From Toxoplasma gondii ME49 (Eukaryota; Apicomplexa; Conoidasida; Eucoccidiorida; Sarcocystidae), in contig NC_031478.1 in the NCBI RefSeq assembly GCF_000006565.2, positions 5,790,212-5,854,211 on the forward strand: a DNA stretch of 64,000 bases, read 5' to 3'. Below, piece by piece: positions 29,301 to 41,858 of the stretch. Under the pieces are notes generated by a model that made no database searches, was not told where the DNA came from, and was given only the letters and a program-made list of their open reading frames with translations. The position numbers and the translations under genes were made by a program. Numbering within the stretch: the first letter of the stretch is position 1; every line of letters begins with the position of its first letter.

Positions 29301-31825
29301 TGCTTCGAGTAGCCTTGTGTTTTTGCAGCACGACGCCGAACAGGCGTTAACAAGGCACGCGACGGCATTCCCCCTTTGCCCACGCCGTTTTTCCGACCGC
29401 GTCGGTACCGTGAGGACGCCTTGTCTCTGAGACAACGTCATGAACTCGCCAGTTCTTCCGTGAATTCGCTCTGTGCTCTCGCGTCCCAGACGACACAGAT
29501 GAAAAACAAGAGGGGCGGTCTTACAACACTTGGCTTTCCACGTCACTTTTCCGCGCTCCTGTACCGGCAAGCAAGCCACCTGTTCGTATACGGGAACGCG
29601 TGGCTGGCAACTCTTTCCCTTTCTCCAGACCACGTTCCACTCAAGTAATTCGTGCAGGGCTGCCGAAGCGGAATGAAAGACTGGCAAGGCTTTTTTACAA
29701 GGCATTGCCGCATTTCCTGGTCTTCGTCTCTTGGCGCAGTTTCAGGACCCTCTCGGTGTCACAAAGCGAAAAACTGCGCACGAGGGACACTCTTTTCGCG
29801 GGGGTCGGAAAACGCACGCGGACCGTTCAGCGAGCCTTTTCGCTGGTCATCTCGTGGCTTAAAAAACGTAGAGCGCGAGCCCGTCTCCTTGACTTCGCGG
29901 AAAGGACGCTTCTGCGCTCGACTTTCTTGCACAAACTGCGATTTTTTGCCCCGTAAAACACAACTCGGGGCGCGCGGCTTCGCCTGGCGTTCACACGCGA
30001 ATTTCCCGTCTCTCGCGAAGACGCAGTCCCGCGTTGAGAAAAAGCGACCACGTTCGTGACAGAAACATCGAGTTGGAGAAAAAGATTCGCGTGAGAACAA
30101 CACGCTCGAACGGTGCGTCCGCGCTCGAACACTGCGACTGCGCGAAACCCAGTTCCGCTGGCAGGCAGCTCTCTGTGCGAGACTGTCCTTCGTATCGAAG
30201 AGCAGCGTTTTCCCGAAAAGCAACGGCGCCTTTTAACTTCTTCACCTGCGGACGCTTTTCCGCTCTCTCATTTGTTTGTCGCGGCGATTCGATCCAAAAC
30301 GTCTCGTGGTTTCCTGGTCCGCCCCCCCCAACACCAGACGACCTTAAGTCGCTGTCCCCCCGGCCGTTTCACGTCGTGCCTTCCCGTAACCGGGGACCGA
30401 CCCACTGGCAAACGTTGTGCCGCCGTTTACTCTTCATTTTCTGTTTTTTTCAGGTTCTCGTCTCCATCTTGGCGGTTTGCGGTCTCTTGCGGATTTCCCT
30501 CGGTTCACTTTTCGCTCCCTCGTCCGCGGGAAAACTGGTACAGACGCTTGCCCCCAGGGTGTCAACGGATTCGCGAATATCCTCTCTTCGGATTTCGCGT
30601 TTCTGCATTTCCGAGAAAGTCAGCTGCGCGCGGTTCCGTCAGGGTCTCGCTCTCGCGTTGATCCGACTTTTTTTCCTCGCTTCGCGTCGTATGCTGCCCC
30701 CCTGAGCATCTTCCAAGTTCCCTCTCGGCCTGGTCCATGGAAAAACAAGTTCGTCTCTTTGTGCAGCAGCTGTTAAAGGGTTCCCCTTTTCCCCAGCCCT
30801 GTGCTTTACAGTCCTTCGTGTGGATACGACCATTTCTGGGGTTCAATTCTCCCCTCGAGGATCGATATTTTTCTCTACGGCATCGCCTGTCGGGCCGGTG
30901 ACCCGCCAGAAAGCTTAAGCTTTCTGTTCGTTTGCTTTTCGCGATATCTCCCGCATCACAGAACTCTGCCAGTGTTTGACTTTCTGTCGAGTTTTGGTTT
31001 CCTTTCTCGCAGTATCGCATTTCGACTCGGTCTGTTCCTCTTCCGCCGCGCCAAAGACCTGCGCGACCTTTCAGTCGGTGTCTCTGACTCCGTCGTGTCC
31101 CGTTTGTCATCTTGACGTTCCCCTTCTTGTCTTGGTAGAAAGTTCAAGTCCTAGAGACAAGACGCATGACACTCTTCTTTTTCCAGGCTTCCTCTCGATT
31201 CTCTCTTGCGGGAACCCTCGGCCTTCTCACCCGTTCGCTCTCGTCCACTTCGGAACGTGGCGCGTCCGTCCGCGTCTGTTCAGGTTTCAACTGTGACAAG
31301 TAAACATGATGATGAGACGCAGAGTTCCCGGGTTTCCTTCTTTCCTCGAAAGGACTTCGTCACTGCATCCTCGTCGCTGAAGGAAGCGCCAAATAAAGTG
31401 ATTTGTTTCCCCACCTGTCAGGACCTGAAAACGGACTCTTTGCTCAAAAGGCTGTGCGAAGGGAAGTGACGGGCTCCAGGTTCCTCAAACGTTCCTCTGT
31501 TTCCGCGCCCGTTCTCAAACCCCCCTTCTTCAGTCGTTTCCTGAGTGCAGGTGGGTGGTAGGTCTTCAGGTGTCTGTACACTGGATCGCCGGGACAGGTT
31601 CCGCTCTCCCGTCTGTCTTTCGACACTTGTCAACTACCATTCTGCTTTTTGGATTTTTTGCGTGTGCCTCACACTCTGCGTGTGACTCATTCTCAGCTTC
31701 ACTGAGAGCTGCGTTGTCCTCTCGGCTCGTCCGCTTTTCCTCGCTGTCCCTTTCTCCCGTCTCTCTGTCTCCGTTTCTGATCGACTGTCGCTGGCCGCGC
31801 TCTTCTTTCGCCCTCACTCTTTCTC
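26307..31825. other. 5.5-kb stretch with no supported gene
   Basis: The right part (29.9-31.8 kb) is C/T-rich and is probably the 5' UTR and promoter of the TBC-TLDc gene; it carries a variant palindromic element at 31564-31581. The left part (26.6-29.2 kb) has more even base composition and many stops. The longest frames are 190 codons minus (28065-28637) and 204 codons plus (28602-29216). They overlap tail to tail at 28602-28637 and neither shows a domain or a convincing splice partner. An unannotated non-coding RNA or a fast-evolving gene cannot be excluded. Confidence 0.55.
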
Positions 31826-34800
31826 ATGGATTCCCTCTGGGACCTCTCTGAGGGTCCAGGCGTTTCCGCAGAAAGTTCTTCAACTCGCCGGCAGGGAACG
31901 CCTGAAAGACGCCGGAGTTCTCTCTCTTTTTTGGCACCTGAGGATGCAGACGGGAGCGCTCGCCCGCTCGTGCCTGCCCGCAGCGAGCCTTCGCTCTCGG
32001 CCCTGTCGTGTGTGGCAAATCCGCCACCTCGAGATGAGGCCCCGGCGTCTCCTCTTCCCCAGTGGTGGACATCCCTCGAGTCTGCTGCTCTTGCAGCTGC
32101 GTCTCCTGCGCCCGGCCTCTCCGCGGGTTCGCCGGAGTCTTCTCCCGGACTGCCCCTCGCTCGTCGGCACTCCTCTCCACACGCTCCCGCCAGTTCTCAC
32201 TCGTCTACGAAAACTCACTTCTGTCTCGCCGACACGGAGGAAAAAGAGCTTCTTCGATCGCCTCCAGCTGCTTCTCCTACTACTCCTACTTCTCCGTTGT
32301 CTCGCTCTTCTTTTCCGTCTTCTCTCTCTTTTTCTCCGTCGTCTCTCTCTCCCTCTTCTCGTCCGTCTTCTCCTTCCCTCTCTTCTGCGCCTGCCGCGTC
32401 AGTGGATCTAGAGCCAGACACATTTTCTGCGCGCCCCAGGGCCGCCTTCTTCTCCTCGCCTCTCGTGTATGCGTCGCCCCGCGGGGGGGACTCGCGCGGC
32501 CTGGAACCGCCGCCCAGCGAAGGCGGTCGCGCCGGCGGGCCAACCACGCCTGTGCAGGGACGCCCAGAGGGCGCGGCACCGGCGATCTTGCTGCCGCACC
32601 TGGGGAAGGCTGCGTCCGGCGTCTCCGCACAGGCGAATTCCCAGGCTCTGAGCTCGTCTCGCGGAGACAGTCGGTCGAGCGGACCCGTGTCTGGCACTCT
32701 GTCTCCGCTCACTCTGCCGGCCCCGCCGCTGTCTCCTCTGTCTCCTGTCTCCGCGGGTGCGTCGGTCTCGTACCTGCACTCGCCGCTGATCTCCCTGCCG
32801 CCGCCGGCGGGTGCGGCGGCGACGACAGCTCTCGCCCTGGGGGCCTTCCCGGTAATCGCCCAGGTGACCGACGGCGTCGTGCTCTTCCCCGCATACTCTC
32901 CGCCCCCCTGGGTGCAGGCCTTCGAGCTGGCGCGCTGGCGATTCGGCGACGCGGACGACCGACAGGCCTGGACCGTGAAGCAGATGCGCTTCGTCCTCGA
33001 CAACCGGCTGTTCCCGCTCCCGACCGACGCGGCGGTGACTCCCAGTGAGACGAAAACGCAGGACACCCTCTCTCTCCCGGCTAGCCTCGACGCCGCGACG
33101 ACTGCCGCCTCGCAGAGAGATCTGCTCATCTCCGCGACTCCAGACGGCGTCAAGGAGGACTTGACGGCACGGGCGCCAGGGGACCCAGCGCCCGGAGACA
33201 CTTTGGCTGGAGACACTTTGGCCGGAGGGGCGTCGTCGCCCTCGGGTTTGAGGAGGCGGCCTGCGCCGGTGGTGGTCGTGGAGTTTGGCTCCGCGCAGTC
33301 GCCGAGTGCGGCGAGCCTGGAGACGGCGGTCGCAACGCTGGAGGCGTACTTTCGCGGAGACAAGCCGGGGCCCGGGCCAGTGGGGGGAGAGCGGGAGCGC
33401 CGGCACTCTTTTTCCTTCAGTCCGCGAGTCGGTGCGACGCACGCAGGCGGGGGTGGGTCCGCCGGAAGCCTCTTCTCGCTGGGGTACGGCGGGAATCCTT
33501 TGGTGCGGCGCCGGAGCTCGAGCAACCTCGACGCTGGGGACTTGCGGGGCGAGAAGAAGGGCGAGGCGAGTGTCGTCGGATCGAGCGCGCTGCCAGCGTT
33601 CTCGTGTTCGAGCCCGGAAGTCGTGTACAGCGCGCTGAAGAGCGCGATTCGCTTCGGCGTCCCCGACGGACTGAAGAAAACCATTTGGCTCGTGGCGAAT
33701 AACGCCTGGGAGTTCCTCAAAGGCCATCCGCAGCTGTACAAGAACGCGTTGCAGCAGACCTTCGGAGACAAAGTCCCGGCAACACTCAAGGGCAAGTGCC
33801 CGACTTTCTCTGCGGGGGTGCTCGGGCTCCAAGAGGACATCTCGGGCAAGCAGACCCGGCTGAAAGACTTTGAGTTCGAGACAGACACCCCCCTCGCGGC
33901 CTGGCGGGCCAGCGGCTGTGGAGACGAGGCCCTCAGCCGCGGAGAGTTCTTCGCCGACCTGACCGAGTCCACCGCCGACCTCCTCAGGAACTGGTTTGCC
34001 CTCACGCCCCGCCACGGACCCGCTGACGGACACCACGGGCCCCAGGCCGCGCCGGGGGCGACGCCGCGGTGGCTGGCGTTGCTCAAGGGCCGGCGCCAGA
34101 AGCTGGGAAGCAATCCGCTCGGCCAGGCAATTCGCAACGACCTGAACTTCTGGCCCGCGCCGCCGAGCCCTTTGGGGGAGCCGGGCCTCCGCGGGAGGTC
34201 AGGGAGCCCCGGCGGGGACCGGGGCTTCGCTCGGGGCGAGAAGGCCGGCGACAAGGCCCGCGGGGCTGTTGCGCTTCTCCATGGCCTCGGCAGCTTTCGG
34301 AGTGGCGAACTGTACGGCGAGACGAGCCCGAGCAGCTCCGACACCGGACCCGGCAGGTTCGACAGAGACCTGCGGAAGATCGACGAAGACCGGGACTCCG
34401 TGCCTGGATCGACCTCGGCTCGCGGACCCGCCGCCGAGCACCTCGAGGCCCCTGAGAAGAAAGAAGGAGGTCAAGAACGGCGAGAACACGAAGGAGGCGG
34501 TCGTGGTGGCCCGACGTCGGACGATTCGCCGGGGTTTGCGGGTCAGGAGTCTCCGGCTTGGCACGGGCGGATGGAGGCGGACGTCGAGGCCTTGCAGCAG
34601 GCGCGGCGGGGCGAGGGAACGACTGGGCGCGGGAAGTTGTTTCTGGACTACATAAAGCATCGCCCCGAGACGACTGGGGAAGAGTCGGCGGACATGGAGC
34701 GGCAGGCGACACTTGCGAAGGAACTTTTTGGCCGCCGAGACAGTACAGAGGTCCAGGACTTTCGGCGATACATGCGCGAGACGCACCACCGACACATGCG

Positions 34801-37800
34801 GCACGCAGAGCGCATGCGCCGAGCTCGAGAGCGGTCCCGAGAGCGTCTCACGACTTCTGTGGCCTTCTGCACCCTCTCGCAGTACCAAGCGGCCGCGGAC
34901 AGCTCGCCCTGGGCGCCACGGCGATTCAACACAGGCTCCTCGCTCGACTCGCTGAGCTCCTTAGCAGCGCCGAGCCCCGCAGGGACCCCCTGGGCGCTCG
35001 AGCGCAACGCCTCCCAAGAGTCTGTGTTGCCGCACCTGCGGAGTCCGGCGTACTCGGACTACCACCTGTTTCGGGCGCAGGCGAGCCTAAAGAAGCTGGG
35101 CGCCGGGGACAACAAGCGACGGGGACGCCTGCGGCTACCCTGGATGGCTGCAGCCTGGCCCGACGCCCCAAACAAGCCCCAGGAAGGCGAGGCGCGCACC
35201 CTCGAGGCCGGGACCCTCGAGTCGGGCCTCTTCAGCGCGGCGCAGACCTCGGAGCCTGAACGGAAGTCGTTCTTCGGCTGGAAGAAGAAGGATACACGAG
35301 ACGCGGGCCGCGCCGGAAAAGAACCCTTCGCGTCCGACCTACGCGGAGACAGAAACCCCCTCTATCGCGCGTCTTCCTCGCCGCTTGGCTTCAACCCCCC
35401 TGTGCATGCAAAGACCGGAGTCGAGGGATCGGGGGGCGTAGGGACCGGGCCGGCAACGCCGTCGTCAAGTCGGCTCCCCTGGAGGCGCAGCGGCACGGTT
35501 TCGGGAGAGGGTCACCTGGGCGGCAAACAGGCGGGACCTGCGTGGCTGCTGTCTAAGGGCAAGAGTCTCGAGGGCGGGTGGCTCTTGAAGAGCAACTCAT
35601 CCCAGACGGAAGTTCGCCAGCCCCTCGGCTCCGCGCCGGTCTCCCAGGAGGAAGGTAAGGACGCCGATGCCCCCGCGATGGTTGCGAAAGACAAAGGCTT
35701 TCTCCCGGCGCCTGTCGGGGACCAGGGGCCTCACGCCCCAGGATCTGCTTCGTCGGGGTCTTTCTCAGGGGCCGTCAAGGGCTCTGGGGCTTCGGGAGGC
35801 ACGCCGCGGTCGGGCCAAGAGGTGGGGCCGGTCGCCTCACTTTCGCCCCAGGGGCGAGAGTCGTGGGGCGAGGGATCTGGAGACAGGGGCGACAGAGACA
35901 GGCCGGGAGGGCGAGGGCGCGATGCGACGACGGAGCGCCAGTCGAGTGCGTTCGCGTCTTTGGCTTTTCTAGAGGGCAGGGGTGCAGACGACACTGCTAA
36001 GAAGAAGAAGAACTTTGGGTTCTTCCGTCGACTGTTCCACCAGAATCCGTTCGGACACGGGAGTCGCCGAACCACAACGGACGAGGGGCCTCACGAGGGC
36101 GACCGCGAGCCTGAGGGCGGCTTCGGCGCGAGAGCGCAGGCCCCGGGGCCGCGAGACCCGAGCCTTCAGGAAACGGAGGCTTGGCCGCCCCGGCTGTCGG
36201 AATCTCGAGAGGAAGGAGAGAGCGCAGAGACGGGTGCGAGGACAAAGCCTGGGGGCGCCTCGCGACCCCATAACGGCATTCTCGCGTCCTGTGCATGCTG
36301 CTGCGCCGCGAACGTCGACGCGCGACCGGTCGGACCCCACGGGGCTTCAGAGACCCGAGAGGGCCCTAGTGACATGCTCAGTCGCGGCTTCATCCGCGCG
36401 TTTAGCCAGAAGGGCGGAGACCGCGGGGCTTCGTGGGGGCGCGAGAAGCGCGAGGCCGAGGAGAGGCCCGAGGACGCGGCGGTCTTTCAGCTGCCGCCCT
36501 CCGTTTGTTTCGCAGCCGACTCCGCGTCGCAGCTCTCCGCGTCGCAGCTCTCCGCGTCGCAGCTCTCCGCGTCGCAGCGCTCTGCGCACTGGCTCGGCGT
36601 TTGCCCCTCCACGACGGTGTCCTCGTCGGCGCTGCTGGTGCGGCGCGGGCCCCGGCAGGAACAGGGCGAGGCGTGGGCCTCGAGCCCCGCGAGTCCGACG
36701 TCGTTCGGGGGCCCCACGGAGGACGCAGGGCTTGCGGGTCCTGGACGGGGAGACCTGGCGAAGAGCAAAGAGAAACCGGAGAAGAGACACCGCCTTCTGG
36801 TGGGGCTGCGGAGACACAAAAAGGCCGGCGCGAAGGCGGAGACGCGGGCGTCTGCGCTCGCAGGGACGGGCGACAGCTCGCTCTCGATGGAGCACTCGTC
36901 GACTCCGGGTGAGGGGTCTTCTGGCGGCGCGGCTTCTGGCGGCGCGGCTTCGGACAAAGCCAGACAGCCTGTCCCACTCCACGTCTTCCCCGCGTCCCCA
37001 GTTTTCTCTGCAGCCGGGTGCCTGGTGCATCCACCGTCGCCTGCGGGTCAACCGGCGCGGCTGCCGGGGCTCGCGGCGTCGGCCTCGCCGCTCTGGCAGG
37101 CCCTGCACCATGTCCCGGCGGCGAGTGGGGAGCAGGACATGGAGTATCGGCGGCGCCTGAAGAAGGCAGACGTCTACGAGGTCGAGGATGTGACAGACTT
37201 CCATGTCCTTCTCACGGAAAGTGGAAAGGAGAAGGCCCGCCGGCTGCTGTGGTGTCTGAACGCGTTGCATGGCACAGTCGAGTTCTGTCCGGTTCTCCCG
37301 CCGTTGACCTGCGTCCTCCTGCTGTACTTCGACGAAGACGTCGCGTACCTGATTCTACACTGTCTGCTCAAGAAGGCGGTGCAGCGCGAGCGGAGTCACG
37401 AGCCTCCGTTGGTCCCGATGAAGCGGAAGGACTTCGTTCGCTTCGTCAAGATCGTGACCGCGACGATTGCGCAGCGCCTCCCGCGGCTGTACAGCCACCT
37501 GCGGTCGCTGACGATCGACTTGGCAGCGTGGGTCGCGAGAGGCGTTCAGGACGGCTTCGCTCGCATGCTCCCCTTCGACTTCGTTTTGCGGATCTACGGG
37601 GCCTTTCTGTTCGAGGGCGCGAACGTCTTCTACAGATACTGTGTGGCGTTGCTGAAGCTCCTGGAGCCTTCGCTGTTGAACTGCGCGGATCACGAGTCGG
37701 CTGAAGACGTCCTCTACAACTGCGGAGACGACCCAGCGGTCACTCTCAGCGGACTCACCAAGGCCGCGTTCAGATACAAGCTGCGAATCGACGAGCCCCT

Positions 37801-39790
37801 GCACAAGCACACCGCAGAGTTCCCGACGCCCTACCTCATGACGACGCGCATGGTACGCCGCAGAGAAAGCGAGAGCGAGAAGCAGGTGGAGCGGAGAGAG
37901 GGAGCTGAAGAGAAGCGTGAGAGGGGCGAAAAAGGAGGCCGCCCTGTGACCAGATGAAGGTGAAGAGAGACAGAGAGATCGCGAGAACGAGGACAGAGTA
38001 AAGAAGGGGAGAAAGAGAGAAAGAGGCGCGGCCGACCTGGCTGTTTTCTGCAGACACAGTGTGCGAGGCAACAAGGAGAGAGGAAGCGGCATTCTGGGGT
38101 GCAAAGTCTCATCTGTGAGACGGAGAAGAAGCGCACATGTAAAAGTTTCTACAGAAAGTCGAGGGCAATCTAGGTCGCAGTTCCGTTTCAAGAACTTGAC
38201 TCACACACAAAAACAAAGTGGAGACACATGGAGGAAAAAAGAACTCGAGACGCGTCTCGCCCGTAGGACAAGGCGCACCTTCGGCCAGATGCTTGTCCGT
38301 GGGTTGTCTCTGTCTCCTGTGTCTCTGCCCTGTGCCCCTGCCGTAACTGTGCTTCTCGTTTTTTTAGGCGTCTGCTTCTGCGTGAGCGAGGGTAAATGTA
38401 TCGTCACTTTCTGCTTTTTTCGCTCTTCTTTGCAGAGACAGTTTCACCGCCCGCGTCTGCGCCACGAATCTCGGATCCTGCAACCGCAACACTGGGAAGC
38501 GATCTGGGGCTGGGTGCCCGAGACCGACCGCATGCTCGTGAGTTCGGAAATGCTCTTTCCAGTGTAAATCCTCCACTCCAAAAGACTTGTACACTTTACT
38601 GCAAGAGGGGAGATAAATAAGCTTCTGCCACTCTCTATCTAAATACACTGTGGATATATCTATATATACACACATGCGAGTGTATATGTATGTGTGTGTA
38701 AATATATATGTGCATGCATGTATATATATATATATATGTATATGTATATGTATATATATGTATATATATATATATATTATATGCATCTGTGTATACGGAT
38801 CGACGCGTGGATGCTGCTTGACGGCCGTTTCCGTTTTGTTTTTAGTGCGGCTGTTCTCTGGCGTCGTTTCGAGAAAACAGTGTTTCCTCTTCACACAACT
38901 CTGAGGCTATTTCTCCTCCTCTCTTCTCTTTCTGTGCCCATCTCTTGTCCCTCTTTTTCTCTTTTGTTTCTTCTCTTCGCCTTCTTTCTCCCCTCTCTTG
39001 TCTCTGTCTTTGCTTGTTTTCGCTCTCCTCCTCGTCTGTTTCCTTCTCCTCTCTTCTTCTCCCTTTTCTTGTTCTCTGTTTTTCAAACGCAGTTTGCTTC
39101 TTTGCTTTCGAGTGCAGGTCCCGACGCTGGAGTACTCGAGCGACACTCACGGGATGAGCATTACTGCGATGGTGCAGCGCCTTTCGCCGTTTCTGCGCTC
39201 TCCAATGCTTCTCGTTATCTCGACACGAGACCACGGAATTCTCGGCTTCTTCAGTCCTTTTGCGTTCCGCTACGACGCGAAAGCGGCCGCCCGTAAGGAA
39301 GAGATTCGACGGGGAGACACCCACCCCCCACCGCATGCCCACTGCTGCTTGGACAGAAGTTCGAATATCCCCTCTCAGAACGCTCCATCCCGAAAACGAG
39401 TCTCCCCCTCAACTGCATCTGCTGCCTGCGGAATCACCAGATATATATATATATATATATCTGGTGATTCCGTATGTGTGGCGTCCGCGTCTGTGTGAAT
39501 GTTGTCTTCGTTTTTCTTTGTTTTGGTGTGCTTGCAGATGACGCACCGCTTGATGTTTCCTTCGTGTACCAGCTGCAGCCCCAAGAGCAAGCGTACTGGT
39601 GGACCGGCGCGAATCAACTGTTTATGAGTGTCACTCACAAACACATCATCATCGGTGGAAATGAGTACGCACTTTCCTCTGTATACGAATCTACGCATAT
39701 TCACAAGTTATTCCGTTTGTGCCCGTTCACACACACACATACTGCATGTACACATACACAGACAGATGTGTTTATGTAAATTCATGTCTA

Positions 39791-39824
<34 letters not shown>

Positions 39825-40240
39825 TGTATGTATGTATATATGTAATTATGTATATATGTATTTAGGCGCGCTCTTTTGTACGAGTAGGTAGGTTGTTCGT
39901 TTTTCCTAACGGGGGGTGCAGAAGCTTTGTGCATGTCTATTTGTGTAGATCTTTCTGCGTTGTTTGTTGCCGAGTAACTTTGTTTGGCAGTTTTCTTCGT
40001 TATCCGGAGTTGCCCGCGCATGTGTGGAAGACAACTCGAGAGTTTCTCTGTGCAGGCGAGAAAAGCATGCGAGCTCAAAGTGTTTGTGCTTTGTGCAGCA
40101 TCGCCATCTACATCGACGAAGACCTGAGGAAAGGGCAGAGCAAACAGTGCGCTTCTTTTGGATCCGCGAAACTCGTGGCGGACGAGATGGGAGATTTTCT
40201 CATTTCTCTGATTGAAGTCTGGATTTTGCAAACGGAATAG
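31826..40240 (+). CDS. Giant TBC domain plus TLDc domain protein (TBC1D24-like architecture)
   Basis: Five phase-consistent exons (31826-37852, 38436-38537, 39118-39292, 39538-39664, 40099-40240) give about 2190 residues. Residues 1-600 are Ser/Pro/Ala-rich and probably disordered. A TBC-like opening (RFGVPDGLKKTIW, near residue 607) is followed by roughly 1100 residues of low-complexity sequence. Helical TBC-like sequence then resumes at about 1783-2009 (VEDVTDFHVLL, LPPLTCVLLLYFDEDVAYL, MLPFDFVLRIYGAFLFEG). Exons 2-5 encode a TLDc domain: HWEAIWGWVPE, LLVISTRDHGILGFF, YWWTGANQLFMS, IIIGG and the terminal LISLIEVWILQTE. TBC plus TLDc is the TBC1D24/Skywalker layout, linked to vesicle traffic, phosphoinositide binding and oxidative stress; TLDc proteins can also bind the V-ATPase. 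I do not see the canonical IxxDxxR and YxQ catalytic motifs, so Rab-GAP activity is doubtful. A human-sized TBC1D24 is about 560 residues. The 5' end could include a further non-coding exon. Confidence 0.88.
33187..33225 (+). repeat. 15-bp coding repeat (GDTLA)
   Basis: GGAGACACTTTGGCT/C occurs twice in tandem, giving GDTLAGDTLAGG in the disordered N-terminal part of the TBC-TLDc protein. Confidence 0.85.
36517..36588 (+). repeat. 15-bp coding minisatellite (SASQL)
   Basis: TCCGCGTCGCAGCTC is repeated four times, the last copy diverged, giving SASQLSASQLSASQLSASQR in the insertion that splits the TBC domain. Confidence 0.9.
38720..38780. repeat. (TA)n/(TATG)n microsatellite in TBC-TLDc intron 2
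   Basis: TA and TATG runs between exons 2 and 3. Confidence 0.85.
39429..39472. repeat. Perfect 44-bp palindrome with (AT)n core
   Basis: Arms CGGAATCACCAG and CTGGTGATTCCG flank ten AT units, so all 44 bases are self-complementary. It lies in TBC-TLDc intron 3 (39293-39537). It could extrude a cruciform in DNA or form a stable hairpin in pre-mRNA. Confidence 0.95.
39788..39862. repeat. (TA)n(TATG)n microsatellite in TBC-TLDc intron 4
   Basis: TA run passing into TATG units between exons 4 and 5. Confidence 0.85.
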
Positions 40241-41820
40241 ATTCGCTTCTTCGTTCACGTCAGCGTTGGCCGCTTCGCTTCCACAGGGCTGCTCTCTTGC
40301 CTCTGCGTCTGCGGCTCCGACAGTCGACCGTGGCGCCTCAAGCGAAGTACAAGAGTACGGGAGAGAGAGCAGATCGGGGAGAAACGCGAGGAAGAGAAGA
40401 ACGAGAGAGAGAAGAAAGCAAGGGAGCAGGAGGAGAGAAGTGCAGCAGGATGAGGAAGGAAGAACGAGACAGGCGAGAAGGTCGGAGGAAAGAAGAGAGA
40501 AGTAGGAGACGAGAAGAAATAAAGAGGGGATAGGAACGGCGGGGGAACACTCTGGAATGTTGTGCGTCGACATTTCGTCGAAGAGTAGCGAGAGGCTCTG
40601 TGGCTTCCAGGAAAGACGAAGAGCGCGAGGCTGCTGCAGTGACGTTCTCGTTTTTTTTCTCCTCTTCTTGCCGAAGAAAGATCAAGATGCATGATAGAAA
40701 GCAGAGCTTTCTAGAAGGGGAGTTTTTCAGGAACCCTGAGGACAGACGCGTGGATCGCGAGGCTCTGGCGAGACGCCGCCGCCCAGAGACGCGGAGGCCT
40801 TCCCTCAGAAAAAAACATTCAGATCGCTTCAAAGGAAGCAGAAAAGCCGGAGGCAGAAGCAGCGAGAGGGTGGACAGGAAGGACAACTTAGGAAAGATCA
40901 GAGAAAAGATGCTTTCCTGGGGATACTGCTCTTCCTGCACTCCTCGTGTCAGGAGAACTCGAATGAGAAAAAGGAACTCGAAAAACGAATGAAAAGGTGA
41001 ATGAGGAGACCACTGAAAAGAGGCACGCAGAGAGACGTTGAAAGTTCGGCGTCTTCCCCAGAAAAGAGTCGCGGGGGTGGCTGGGGGGGCAAGAAGAGGG
41101 AGGCTGAGAGCACAAGAGATTCTTGTCGATGGATAAGATGTTTGGGGAGAAAAGAGAAGGAAAGCTACGCGGCTTCACCAGGCGTTGTTTTCCTCCCCTC
41201 TTTGTGCGAGTCTCAGAGGGCTCCCGTTTGCCGTTTTGCACAGCTTGTCTCGCAGGACCGACCCTGTGGCCGTGTGTCGCGAGAAACAAGAGTACAGCAT
41301 GCGCTGCCCAGCACTCCGCAGTCTCATCTCAGGGAAACGTAATCGGAATGTGACAGAAAGTGTGAGCAAAGCCTTAGGCTCCAAACGGGTGGAAGCCGCG
41401 CCCTTCGTTCCATTCTGATCGCGACGAAGAACCGAGAAGAAACCGCATGCACAGACGCACACAGTTGCGGTAGTACGTAGGCAGACCTTCACACAACTGC
41501 CCCGCTATAACAACGAATGAAAAAACTCCACTAACTCCGCCCATGGGGAAAAATCACTCTCATACGTATAAATATATATACATGTATTTATATATAGGAA
41601 TATAGAAGGCTTCCCTGTAGGCGGGTATGCGTCGACGCATGCAACACACGACCGTTCTCAGCGTTACACCCGCTCTTCGCTCTGGATATATACATGTTTT
41701 TTGTCCACAACCGAAGTGCTACACGCTTGTCTACACAAATATCTATGTTGTATGTACATATATAGAATATATATAAATAGTTACATGTGATGTATATACA
41801 TATCCATCCAGGTATGCTTC

Positions 41821-41858
<38 letters not shown>

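Noticed and set aside
32408..34036. 542-codon minus-strand frame in a further register
   Set aside because: Another shadow of the same exon; extremely Arg-rich.
32215..34344. 709-codon minus-strand open frame
   Set aside because: Antisense shadow of TBC-TLDc exon 1; low-complexity composition and no conserved motif.
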